A stretch of DNA of 64,000 bases from Dichetophora obliterata (Eukaryota > Arthropoda > Insecta > Diptera > Sciomyzidae): NCBI GenBank assembly GCA_963920525.1, contig OY986437.1, positions 59,786,330 through 59,850,329 on the forward strand. The letters are read 5' to 3'. Below are positions 44,813 to 55,679 of this stretch, piece after piece. A program made the translations under genes and the position numbers. Within the stretch, counting starts at the first letter, position 1. Every line of letters begins with the position of its first letter. Under the pieces are notes generated by a model that saw nothing but the letters and a program-made list of their open reading frames with translations, was not told the DNA's origin and did not search any database.

Positions 44813-45450
44813 CCCAGCAAAAAAAGTGATTCCAAAAGAAGCTAAAGTAGAAGGGAAAGTCTTGAATTCCATCCCTTCCACTTTCATACCTAGAAGGCAT
44901 TCTGTTAACATATGCATGTCATTGGAAAGAATGCTTTCCTTAGTTTTCTCTAGAAGTGCTTCCAGAATTTTTTCAATGGAAGATTTATTTGAGCCCTTCA
45001 TTGAAAGAATTCTAGTAGGTGTTTTCCAGGAGAAAAATCTCACGGAATATATCCATTCTTCCAATTTTCTCGCGATTTTGTTACTGGGAATGAGAATGGC
45101 ATTGGGTTAGGGTTTTGTTGGGGTGCAAAAAAAAAAACCCACGTAAAATATCACTTTTCTCGATTTTCACGGCATTTCGGTGTTGGAAGTAGGAAGTGGT
45201 TGGGCTTTGTTGGGGATAAAAAAATCCCACGGAAAATATCTTAAACATTAATTACAATTATACATAATTTTTTTTACTTTGATTGAATTTAAATGCTATT
45301 TGAATGTCTTCCAGAAGTTGTTTACGAGAATGTCTCTTGAAAGCGCTTCTTGATAAGGCTAAGAAGAATCACAATTGGATCTATAGGATGTCTTCTGGAA
45401 GCAGTGTTCCTAAGAATGCATGTAACATTTGTATCAAAAATTTTGCTGGG
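44813..45450. mobile_element. Possible TIR element, CCCAGCAAAA ends (638 bp)
   Basis: CCCAGCAAAAAAAGTG on the left and its partial complement TTTTGCTGGG on the right. The interior repeats GAATGCTTTCC / CTTCCAGAA-type words in both orientations. The long minus-strand open frame over this region is an artefact of the repeat. The target duplication is not clear. Confidence 0.45.
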
Positions 45451-45511
45451 TTGCTAAAAGGATCCTGTTTAAATCGATGTCATCGTTAGCCTCCATAGGG
45501 CTTAGGAGCCA

Positions 45512-47398
45512 AGCCCGTAGCCAGGATTTGCTCAAGGGGGGGATTTTTGATTAAAAAAATATTGATAGTTTTTTATATCGATAAATAAAAAGGTATTTTT
45601 ATGTGTATATTAAATGTTTCCTTCCCCATAGAAAAATTGTTGACGTCATAGACTAAAAATAGTCGATTTGATATAAAAATAAAGTCTATAAAGTTTCTTG
45701 CCGATTGGTAGATAGACTATTAAAAGAAGCTCAAGAGACCAATAAATGGAGAAGCGTTTTAAAAGAGTCCAAAATATCTCTTGAAATAAATTTTTTTAAA
45801 AACAGGTATGCATTTCGTTTTTAAGGTATTTGTTCTTTTGAATGAGTTAATATTTTATTAGTTGTTGAGTTGTGATATTTTATTTTTAGAAAAATGTTTT
45901 TTTATTTCTTGTTTTAATTACAAAAAAAATTGTAAAAATCCAAATTTGAGAAATCGCAATGAAATGTTGTTGAAATATTTTCTGAAACAACACTTGGTAC
46001 CAATGAGGATGAGGAGTGTCTGTTAAAAAGTTCCTATTTAACATTTTTAAAAAAAACCAGTTTTTACTATGGTTTAGCACTTAAAATATTTACTATCATT
46101 TGCACAAAAAAAAAAAAAAAAAATTAAGAAAATCGTAAATTTACCAATTTTTTGTGCATAAAAGTTCATGTTTCAGTTCAAAAGGGCCTAAATATGCATA
46201 CTGAAAAATTGCTTTTGAAGATATTTGAACAAAAGGGACTATTTCCATACAAGGTTTTAGTTTTCTTTTTCAATATTTAATCAAAAGGTCTTATGAAATT
46301 TTTTTCAAAAACTCAATTACAAGTTTCCTTTAAGGTAAGAAACTGATTATTCAATGAATGAAAGTCCTCAATGAATAAGAAACCGATGAAGATCGGGCAG
46401 TGCCCGACATAGGGCATGCTTAAAAACCTTATCAAAAATGCCTATTCCTTCAGTAAATGCATAAGAGGACAAATTTTTAAATTTGAAATCTCTATAACTT
46501 TGAACCATTAACATTTTTTATCCATTCTAACATCATATATTAGCTGTTGGTCTCGGAATTACACGCAAAATAAAAACAAAACTTTTTCAGTTTTCCTCAA
46601 CTTCATGCAATGCTTAAATAAGCTCTTTTGAACAAACACTCATCAAATACAAAAAATTGTGCAATTAAAAAATGCAAAATTAAAAAAAAAACGACATAAC
46701 GGGGTGCTCCATCATACTCTTTAGCTATTTTGTAAAAAAAAATTACAAAAACAAAACTCGGATCAAAAAGTTACAATATATCTGTTGAAACTTGATATTT
46801 TTTCAAAAATTCTCAAAGTGCCTGTGTTTGGGCATTTCAAACACAAAATAAAAGAAATCAAAATAATTTTAAAAAACAATATTCATCATTTAAAATGATT
46901 TCAATAATTTTAAAAAATATTTCTGATTTTCGTTGGAAAAAAGAATTCAGTACTAAATTATATAGTAATTTTTAATAACTTAAAAAAGCAACTCTACAAC
47001 ATAACCAAAGTGAAATATAACTGTTAAACATTTCAATTGACTTTACTAAACTAGTGATTAATACGCTTATTAAATTTTTCTGTTCCAGTTATTAATTTTT
47101 GGGAAAACAAAACAAAGAATGTGAATGGACAATCTTGATCACAAATGTATTTAGTTGGAACTGCGATCACATAAATAGCAATTTGAAAATCAGAAGTTAC
47201 TATTGTTTTTATAAGTTGAAATGCGAAAGGGGCTATTGTGGTATTTCGAAATTCGGTTGCGTTGTCTGAAGCTTTACTAACAGCATCCTGTAGCTCTTCT
47301 TCCGCTACATGCGCTTGTGCTTCTTGTAGTGTACCATTAATCACAGCCTCACCATCGTAACCCTGCCCGAACATAAATATATGTACATGCAATAACAA
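45512..47398 (-). pseudogene. hAT (zf-MYM/DUF4371) relic
   Basis: A minus-strand frame at 47051-47398 reads FGQGYDGEAVINGTLQEAQA, then NDAVS-like QDAVSKASDNATEFRN. This resembles the GQGYDGA...VQ...DAV block near the second catalytic region of this hAT group. At 45512-45545 the complement of GCTACGGGCTTG-type sequence beside a G-run resembles an hAT terminus. The DNA between is AT-rich with an A-run at 46107-46124 and is not readable as protein. Confidence 0.5.
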
Positions 47399-47606
47399 TA
47401 GAGTTCAGCTACTACAGCTTTTTCACACTTTCTCCGCAATAGATCATTTTAAGAACCAATCCAATACCATTGAAATAACTCAAAGATATCGATAAAAGTG
47501 GTCCAATAAAAAACCAAAAGGGAGAAAAATTTACCCACCATAATATGGGTTGGGCTCAGAGACAACACAAGACATAACAACTAACCATGCGTTTACATAG
47601 ATCTAA

Positions 47607-49990
47607 TCATACATTAGTTTTCAATCTACTTTTGAGTTGACCTTTCGACAAGTTAACATCAAACACGTTACAGTTGTTAACAAAGGTACTCATGCGATTT
47701 AATGGAGCAGTTAACATATAATTTGTTCTACTAAATGGTAAATAAATCAAGTTGTTAGAGTTTCTACTGCTTCTACGGTAAGTGTTAAAATTTATAAGAG
47801 AAAGAAGCTCTGGAGAGTCGAATACACCAGTAATGAGTTGGTGATTTTCTTCTCTCACTTAAAGATTGCATTTTTATAATTTCAAACGATCCTCATATGG
47901 AGGAAGGTTAAATGTGTCAGTTCCACTCAAGCCTCTTAGAGCAAACCGAACAAAACGTTTTTGAATTCTTTCTATACGATCAACATGCACATTGTAATGT
48001 GGGGACCATACTTGACTTGCGTACTCCAAGTGAGGACGCACGATTGAATTATACAGAGTTGTAGTTTTTATTAAGCTATCAAACTCTTTGGCCCACCGTT
48101 TTATAAAACCAAGCATAGAAGACGCTTTTTTACAAATTGTATCAATATGCATGTTAAACGACAATTTAGAATCCATGCATATACCAAGGTCTTTGACGGT
48201 AGTTACACGACTTAAAGCAGTATCTTTAATTTTGTAATCAAAAATAAAATTGTTCCTTTTACGCGAAAAGGTCATAGTTTGGCATTTATCTGGATTTAAA
48301 AACATGTTATTTTTAGAACACCAAACCTCAAAGGAGTTCAAGTCTGACTGGAGCAGGTCTGAATTGTCATTAGAATTAATTGTTCTGCATATTTTCATAT
48401 CATCTGCATAAATAAGCAAATGAGAGTGTTTAATGACGTGGGTAACATCATTAATTGCCAAAATAAACAGAAGTGGGCCCAGGTGGCTTCCTTGAGGAAC
48501 ACCCGATTCTGCAACAAATTCAGAAGACAACACGCCTCGGAACCGTATTTGATAAGATCGCTCCATCAAATACGATTTGATCCAGTTTACAAAATATTGT
48601 GGAAATCCCATTAATTTAAGTTTAAATAAAATTAGATTATGTGGGGATTGAAGATATTGTTCATATAATCAAAATACGCTAAATCAGGATTAAAAGAATC
48701 TGAACAGAATGATTCTTTAAAAAGATTGGCAAATAAGCCACAAATAATGGTGGAATTGTCAGTAAATCCATCCTGAAATTTGAATGAAGAAGGAAATCCA
48801 TCAGTCTTCTTCTTAACATTAATAAATCCCCAAAATTTTCTTGGATCTGACCAAATACTCAGCTTCATATTATCCAAATACTCATTATATAATGCAGCTG
48901 AGCAATTCTCAAATTCCAGAAACAAACGTTTGTATGTTTCTAGGTCATTTGAGTCAAAACTACAAACATATTTCTTTCATGCCCTATTCCTATTGTTGCG
49001 AAGAGTCTTTAAATCCTTTGTGTACGCAGAATTTTTCGCAAATTTGAGACTATAGGGTACAGACTGAGAAAACATGGCAAAGAGCTCCGTATAGAAATAA
49101 TTTATTGAACTGTTAAGATTATTATTATTTATGTATTCTGTAATTATATTTAATTTACTATAAAGTAAATGATTCAACCCCAAAAAGTCAGCTTTTTTGA
49201 AATTGAATTCATAAACTGTGTCAACAGAGCTTGAATTTACCATATTCTCCCTATCGGATTTATACCAAATACTCAAAGGTGGATGGTAATTATCAATAGT
49301 AGTCAAAGCATGAAGTGCCTTCTGAACAATGACATTGTTACTGTCTGTAGTTAAGACTAGGTCAAGCAGCCTTTCCAGACTATTATAAATACAACTAACT
49401 TGTTGTAAGTCAGAACATATATTGTCAACAAATATATGTTCTTGGCGTGTCTTCGAATTAGATGCACAAAAATGTGTTTCATCGTCAGAAGAATGCCATT
49501 TTAAGTCAGGCAAATTAAAATCGCCCAACAATAAAATGTCGTCATTAACGTCAAGTAAATTTAATATAAATTCTATGCAATCCGCAAGGCTTGCATAGAC
49601 CTCTACACTGCTCTTTGGAGGAACGTATGCATTAATAACATATACATTAGAATTGCAATGTACAACCTTAACGCATATAAGTTCGATATTAGCAGAGCAG
49701 GGAATATCAATAAAGGAACTAACATAGGAGTTCCTTACAGCTAATAGGACACCACCACCAACTGCAGAATTATTGTCAGCGTGTCTGTCCTTCCTATATA
49801 CTTGAAAACTATTGTCAAACAGTTCTAAGTCAGTAATTCCTCCGTTCAACCAAGTTTCAGTTAACGCGATAATATCTTCAGAAAAATTCTGAGTTCACAA
49901 AAAAATGTCGCGCGTCTTTGAACGCAATCCCCTTACATTTTGATAGTAAAGGGAAAGCCTATTTAGTTTTAAAAATCTAAAATCGCAATC
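47607..49990 (-). mobile_element. Jockey-like LINE, minus strand, N-terminal half of RT deleted
   Basis: The endonuclease runs from about 49960 (LYYQNVRGLRSKTRD, then a stop) through 49849-48977 (ALTETWLNGG, DILLLGDFNLPDLKW). The linker is 48925-48632. RT then resumes directly at 48611 with GFPQYFVNWIKSYL, GVPQGSHLGPLLFI and the catalytic YADD at residues 68-71 of that frame. Compared with the LINE at 55680-58490, about 180 residues with palm motif A are missing at the junction near 48620-48640. A frameshift near 47860 precedes the C-terminal piece 47607-47858. It cannot be autonomous. Confidence 0.88.
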
Positions 49991-50396
49991 TATGCTGAAG
50001 TCCTTATATTATCTATGATATGAAAGCATAGGTAACAATTCAGCTCAAAATTGAAGTGGTTTGCAACTTTTTACGCTGTTTCGTTGTGGTTTAATGCTAA
50101 TATATTAGATTTTTATACTTTCTAGACCCTAAGGGAGGGTTTTAACAACTAACATCCCGTTGTCTATGGGCCTGTTAGGAGCTGTCGAAAATTTCGAGGA
50201 CAAACAATTCGTGGTTGGCCATTATCATCAGATGATGAGGAAGATTAAAAAATTCTTTATGATTGAAAACTAGTGTCCGACCGAAACTGGAATTTTTTCC
50301 GAATTCGAAATCGAATATTCAGCCGAAACCGAAACCGAAACTGGTTATTAATATGAAAATTTAAATTTTTACAAATAATAAAGTAATTCCTTTTAA

Positions 50397-52613
50397 CCCT
50401 GGATAACCATTGTTAGTCGTTTCGATTTTTTGCTCACAGCTTTTTTTTCTCTCATCTGATCGTGTTCTCTATCCATATTGTAGTAACCACATTAATTGCT
50501 AAGCTGCTCTCGTTGCGTTCGGATGTATTTGCCTTTTTAATAGGATTGGGTAAATCTTTTTATAAATGTAGTGTTAGTCGAAGCGACTAACATTGGCTTT
50601 AACGTAACTTTTTATATCCCCACGCGTATTGCGTAACGGGTATATTGACTTTGTCACTCCGTTCGTTACGCTTATAAGGAGTTTTTTTTTTGATCAGCAT
50701 CACCTCCAGAGTCGATTAAGCCATGTCCGTCTGTCCGTCTATCCATTTGTCTGTCTGTCGACACGATTACAGCCACAATTTTTAAGCTATCATAATGAAA
50801 TAAAAGATATATGCTTATATTCAAAAAACGAAGATAAAATTCGGGAATGCGCAAAATCGGATGAACACCTTGCCTACCTCCCATAAGAAGTGACTTTATC
50901 AAAACGGTATCTCTTAAAATGCCACAAAAGTAAATATATTAATTTGGAATTTTGCATAATAGCTTTGGAGTAAAATATTCACCACATATTTGAAATTTTT
51001 CAAAATTGGATGAAAACCACGCCCACATCAGACACAAAGTGGCATCATTATAATACAAAACCTTCATCAATTCAAAAAAACTATGGTTTAAACTTGATAT
51101 TTTACACATAAGCTTTGATAATTAGGATGAACTCTGAGTTAAAAAACAACATTTAAAAACAACATTGACACCTTTGTATATGCTAAAATACGAATGTGGG
51201 GATATTTTAAATTCGGTTCAGTTGAAGTTAATTCCTTTGTTGTAGGAATATGTATATTATTTTGGTTATAAGTTTTTTTATAGTGGTGAAGCGAATTGTG
51301 TCTCTTGTGCTAAACAATTGATTTAAACTTTTTTATTTTAATAATAATAAATAATGTTTATTAATAAAGCCTTTTAAGTTTTTTATGTTTATTTACTATT
51401 TTTTTTTTTAATAATCTTATGTGGTATATCTCAAACTGATAAAATAAGTAGCTTATAAAAAAATGTCAAAAATAAAAAAAAACAAAGACTAATATTAATG
51501 TTTATTTATTTCTATTAGAATATACATTAGGGCAGGTCGATTTATTTTTCGACAATTTCCTTATGATTTCCGTATTCTATGGGTTATTCCATGAAAATTT
51601 GCCAAAGGAACCATACCTCTATCGTTAAAATCGAGTCCCTTACTTTTTGTTGGTAGATTTTTTCCCAAATTGACGTTCGTATGAAATAGTACCTACACGT
51701 TCACACCCATAACTCAAAAACTATCGGGTTTAATCGCCAGTAGGCGGTTGAAAGGTGAGCTCATTTTGATCAATTTACAAAAAAAAAATCTCCAACATTG
51801 GTCCAACGGTTCAAAAGTTACGGGCATTTTTGTCCAAATTTTGGACCATTTTTCCATTTTTTTCAGACTTTCAGAAAAAATAATGTTTTTTTTTCACATT
51901 TTGTCTTTTACTACACTCAAATTGAATATTTTTTTTTATAATAGGTTGATAGATACTTTATTATCTCTTAATTTAATTTTTTGTAGAAAAAAAAATAAAA
52001 AGGGAAAAAAAATCAAAAAGTTGGTTTTATGTGTTATTTTGTTTTAGCAATATCGCATGAATTAATCAACCGAATTCGATAAATTTGGGCTTAAACTCTT
52101 CGTTTTGAATTGTAAATTGAATTTAATAATGGATTGAGCCAAAAAAATGGCCATGAAAGTAATATTCTTGGACAAAATCATGAAAGAAATGGAAAAATGG
52201 TCCAAAATTTGGACAAAAAATGGTCCACAATTTGGACTGGCGATTAAACCCGCCATTAAATCGATAGTTTTTGAGTTATGGATGTGAGCGTGTAGGTACT
52301 ATTTCATACGAACGTCAATTTGGGAAAAAATCTACCAACAAAAAGTAGGGGACTCGATTTTAACGATAGAGGTATGGTTACTTTGGCAAATTTTCATGGA
52401 ATAACCCATAGAATACGGAAATCATAGGGAAATTGGTGAATTTTTTAACTCCCTACAAATTGACCCGCCCTAATATACATAGTTTTTAAATTTTCAACAA
52501 CTTTTAATGTATTTTATGTACAAAAAGTTCCTCTAAAACGGGTTTTGGAGCGTGTTAGTCGAATCGACTAACATTGGTTATAACGTATTATAAATATGAT
52601 TGATTATCCAGGG
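50397..52613. mobile_element. TTAA-flanked element with CCCTGGATAA termini (middle of three)
   Basis: The ends CCCTGGATAA and TTATCCAGGG have TTAA directly outside (50393-50396 and 52614-52617), as for piggyBac-type elements. Near each end lies the palindrome GTTAGTCGA-CGACTAAC (50574 and 52554) followed by ACATTGG. The left half has the TGTCCGTCTGTCCGTCTATC stretch at 50724-50760 seen in many fly repeats. No transposase. Confidence 0.75.
51528..52472. mobile_element. Long-armed foldback MITE (inner of three)
   Basis: TAGGGCAGGTCGATTT at the left and the complement of AAATTGACCCGCCCTA at the right open arms of about 350 bp that are nearly identical over long blocks (ATTTCCGTATTCTATGGGTT, GACGTTCGTATGAAATAGTA). 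Both sides have ATATACAT outside (51520-51527 and 52473-52480). An 8-bp duplication and a TAGGG start suit an hAT-type MITE. A related right end may sit at 43269-43279. Confidence 0.85.
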
Positions 52614-53389
52614 TTAATAAAAAAGTACTACATAGTATTTACATAAAAAAGTACTTACATAATAGTACTTACATAAAAGTAATACATCAGAAAAAAATTT
52701 ATATAAAAAGCGTATTATTTGAATATTGAAGTTTACAATAGTTAATTGAAGTTTACTATAATAATAAATGAGATAATTTTTAATTTTATTTTTTATTACA
52801 AAAGCATTGCATACTTTATATCTTCGGTACACACTGAAAATAGTATGCACCTACAATGTACATTTTTATAGAACTATAAAACAAAGTATTTTTTTTTAAA
52901 GGCTTAGTATTATAAAAATAGAAATATTTGGTTTTTTTTCCCTTTAAGCCACACACACAGAACTCGTTCGGAAGTTTAATTATAATTTTTTGGCTTCAGT
53001 ACCTATAAAACTTATATATAAATTGCAATAGAGATGATAAAATCGAAAATGATAGTATCGAACGCATTAGATTAACCGAAATGTTTTGAATTAACACGAG
53101 AAATCAAATGTGGCCAAAACTGACAAAAAGGGCCGTAACTGGCGGTAACCGAAACCGAAACCGAATATTCGGTCGGACTCTATTAAAAACCAAATGTAAT
53201 ATTCAAAAAGTCTTGCCTCTTCATAACGTTGCTATTTGTTTTGTTACGAAATATCAATTTTAAATATTTTTTTTTATTTTAAATATTCTTAAATAAATTT
53301 TATGAATTTTATTAGGGACAGACATTTTATGAATTTTAAGTCGCTGTTAAAAATTTTAAGTGAACAAAAACTAGCACCTATTTTACTAG

Positions 53390-53497
53390 ATAGCTTATAA
53401 GTGTGTTAACGTTAAAAGTGTTTGGTGAAACGGAATTTTTGCCTTTAAACATTAAGCAGACTGTTAAATATTTAAAAGAGCTTGGTTAAACTGGGCA
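53390..53497. repeat. MITE end related to 44076
   Basis: The sequence ends CTTGGTTAAACTGGGCAT, the complement of the ATGCCCAGTTT terminus at 44076. It contains a GTTAACGTTAAAAGTGTTTG block. The other border is not visible. Confidence 0.4.
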
Positions 53498-55679
53498 TTA
53501 AAGTTATCTTTTTATTTAAGATATAATTTCTATTGAAAAAAGTTGGAAATAATTGATATGTTTACTATTTTTGCAAAAACTTTAATGTGTATTTTTTTTT
53601 TAAAAAAACAATAAGAAATTCAATTAAAAAAGTTGGAAAAATGAACCTGAATTTTGAACTGTAATGTGTTTAGATGTAATCAAAAAATTTTACTTTTTAC
53701 CTATAATCTTCAAGTTGGATAAGTTCCAACGCTCAAAAAACTATTCGTTTTATTACGTCAAATGTTATTGAAATGCATCCAATGCATTGAAGTCAATAAA
53801 ATACTTATAAACTTGCTGTATTTAAAAACTAACTATAAGAACTCAACTTATGAAAGTCGGTAGTTTAGAAATTTTAAATACTCAATATTACAAAACGGTA
53901 ATATAACTCGTACCAGTTCATTTCAAGCACATTACACTGACACACACAAACACACCGCAGACTTCTCATTGCGACACTTTAATTGAAACTTCCTACCCAA
54001 AGTCCGCTCTGATCTGCAAGCCAAATGAAAATTTGCCAAAGTCATAAATTAACAAATTAAAGCAACGCCAAAGTCGTCGCAATGAACTGAAGTGTAGCGT
54101 AGAGTTCAGGGCAGGCAAGCGGAAAGTCGAAGATATTCTATGAAATTTACGTACATTAAGCATGATGGATGTATAAATGGATGGCTGGCTAGATGGCTGG
54201 TTGGCTGACTGAAAGGATGGTCAGTAAGCAATGGCATAGAAATTGAATGAAAACCTTACCGACAAAGCTCTCAAACAGTACGAAGCTAAGAGCACCACCA
54301 TCACCACCACCACCATCAATGAAAATGCAGAAACGATCATAGGTGCTGCAACATAACACAATAGTAGGAATGGAACGGGAGGGAAAACTATAGACCATTT
54401 TAACGTTTGAAGAGGCACAAACAAAAACCGCTTTTAAGCAGTTTGGTTAAAATGCAACAATGCGTATGAAGAGAGCGTGTGTGTGCACTAGTTGCAGCTA
54501 TGTATGTACGTACGTGAGTATGTGTTTGTGTGTCTGATTTTAGGCATTTGTAATTTGGGCATTTCCGAAACTTTGCTTAAATTAAGACGACCGAATTAAG
54601 TTTGTTGCTTACCGGTACCAGATAAAACCAGATGTATGTTTCTTAACGATTATAACAACAATTCAAGGATTACAAACGAAAAAGCTTAGTAAACTTAAAT
54701 ACTAAATAACTTAATTTAAAGCATATCTTTGAAGAAAATTGTATTTAATACTTGATGATATACCCGGTGTTACTCGAGAAGTTATACATAAAGTTAAATA
54801 AACCCTCTAAATCATAACAAAATGCTCCAAATAATTCAAGCAATTATTCGAAAATTTTGTGCTTTTCTATACATAAAAAATCCAAAACAATTTGGCAACT
54901 TCAGCCCTTGAAAGGACATTAGCAGAGCTTTTACAATGGTTCAATTTTGTACACAATGGTTCAAAACTGGACCTTCTTGTTTTATACCCACTGCAAACGG
55001 CTAAACTGAATGTTCTCTAGAAGATATTCATGGAATTTTTAATTCTCTGGGGTATGCCATTGTCTGCAGAGGGTGTAAGATCCTTCGGCGCCAAAGCCAC
55101 GCACTTAAGTTTTGTGCCTCGGCTGCCACGTTTTTATATATAACCATATATACCCAGATTTTTGACTCTTTTGACATTACCAAACAAACTAAGCTCCTCA
55201 GATTCATTAAACACGTTAAATGTTTAAGGTAAATAATCTGCCATGCAGGAATTTTCAAAGTTATATTATTGCAATTTGGTAATTGCATACCTTTGTGGTA
55301 AGTAACATTCTTGGTTTAGATGTCTTTTATAAGAACAAAATTTCATTTTCTTTAGGAACAACGAAGTCACTTAAAATTTTCAAGAAATCGACAATACAAA
55401 AACTATCGTACCTGAAGCTCACAAAAAATTTTTAGTAGTTATTTTATTTTTTGGTGAACTAGAATAAATAAAATCAATCAAAAAGGAAAATGCTGACCTT
55501 TAAAGTGAATAACTCGGTCATATTACAAAGAATTGCATTATTTTTTTTTTGTTTGAAATTTTGGTTATTTATGCATGCAATTGTGTTTCAATCTTTTTCA
55601 TTTTTGTTTCCCTTATAATTTTTATAATTTTCCAAAAAAAAAAATTTCTTATTTCTCAAAAAACTTTGGTAAAAATATT
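53498..55679. other. Low-complexity and unassigned DNA
   Basis: Holds a GATGGCTGG-type short repeat at 54165-54215, a (ACC)n tract at 54293-54318 and a GTAC/GT-rich tract at 54475-54540. A minus-strand frame at 55028-55288 (ending NLSAWLWRRRILHPLQTMAY) has no similarity I recognise. No supported gene. Confidence 0.4.

Larger units (their letters stand above)
50271..53182. mobile_element. hAT-type element with CCGACCGAA termini (outer of three)
   Basis: The ends TAGTGTCCGACCGAA and the complement of TTCGGTCGGACTCTA are followed inward by CCGAAACCGAAACCGAAA-type repeats on both sides. The flanks TTGAAAAC (50263-50270) and TTAAAAAC (53183-53190) match at seven of eight positions. No transposase. 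Most of its length is a TTAA-flanked insertion. Confidence 0.8.

Noticed and set aside
55028..55288. 86-codon minus frame ending NLSAWLWRRRILHPLQTMAY
   Set aside because: Looks protein-like in part, but I recognise no family and see no exon boundaries that would make it part of a gene.
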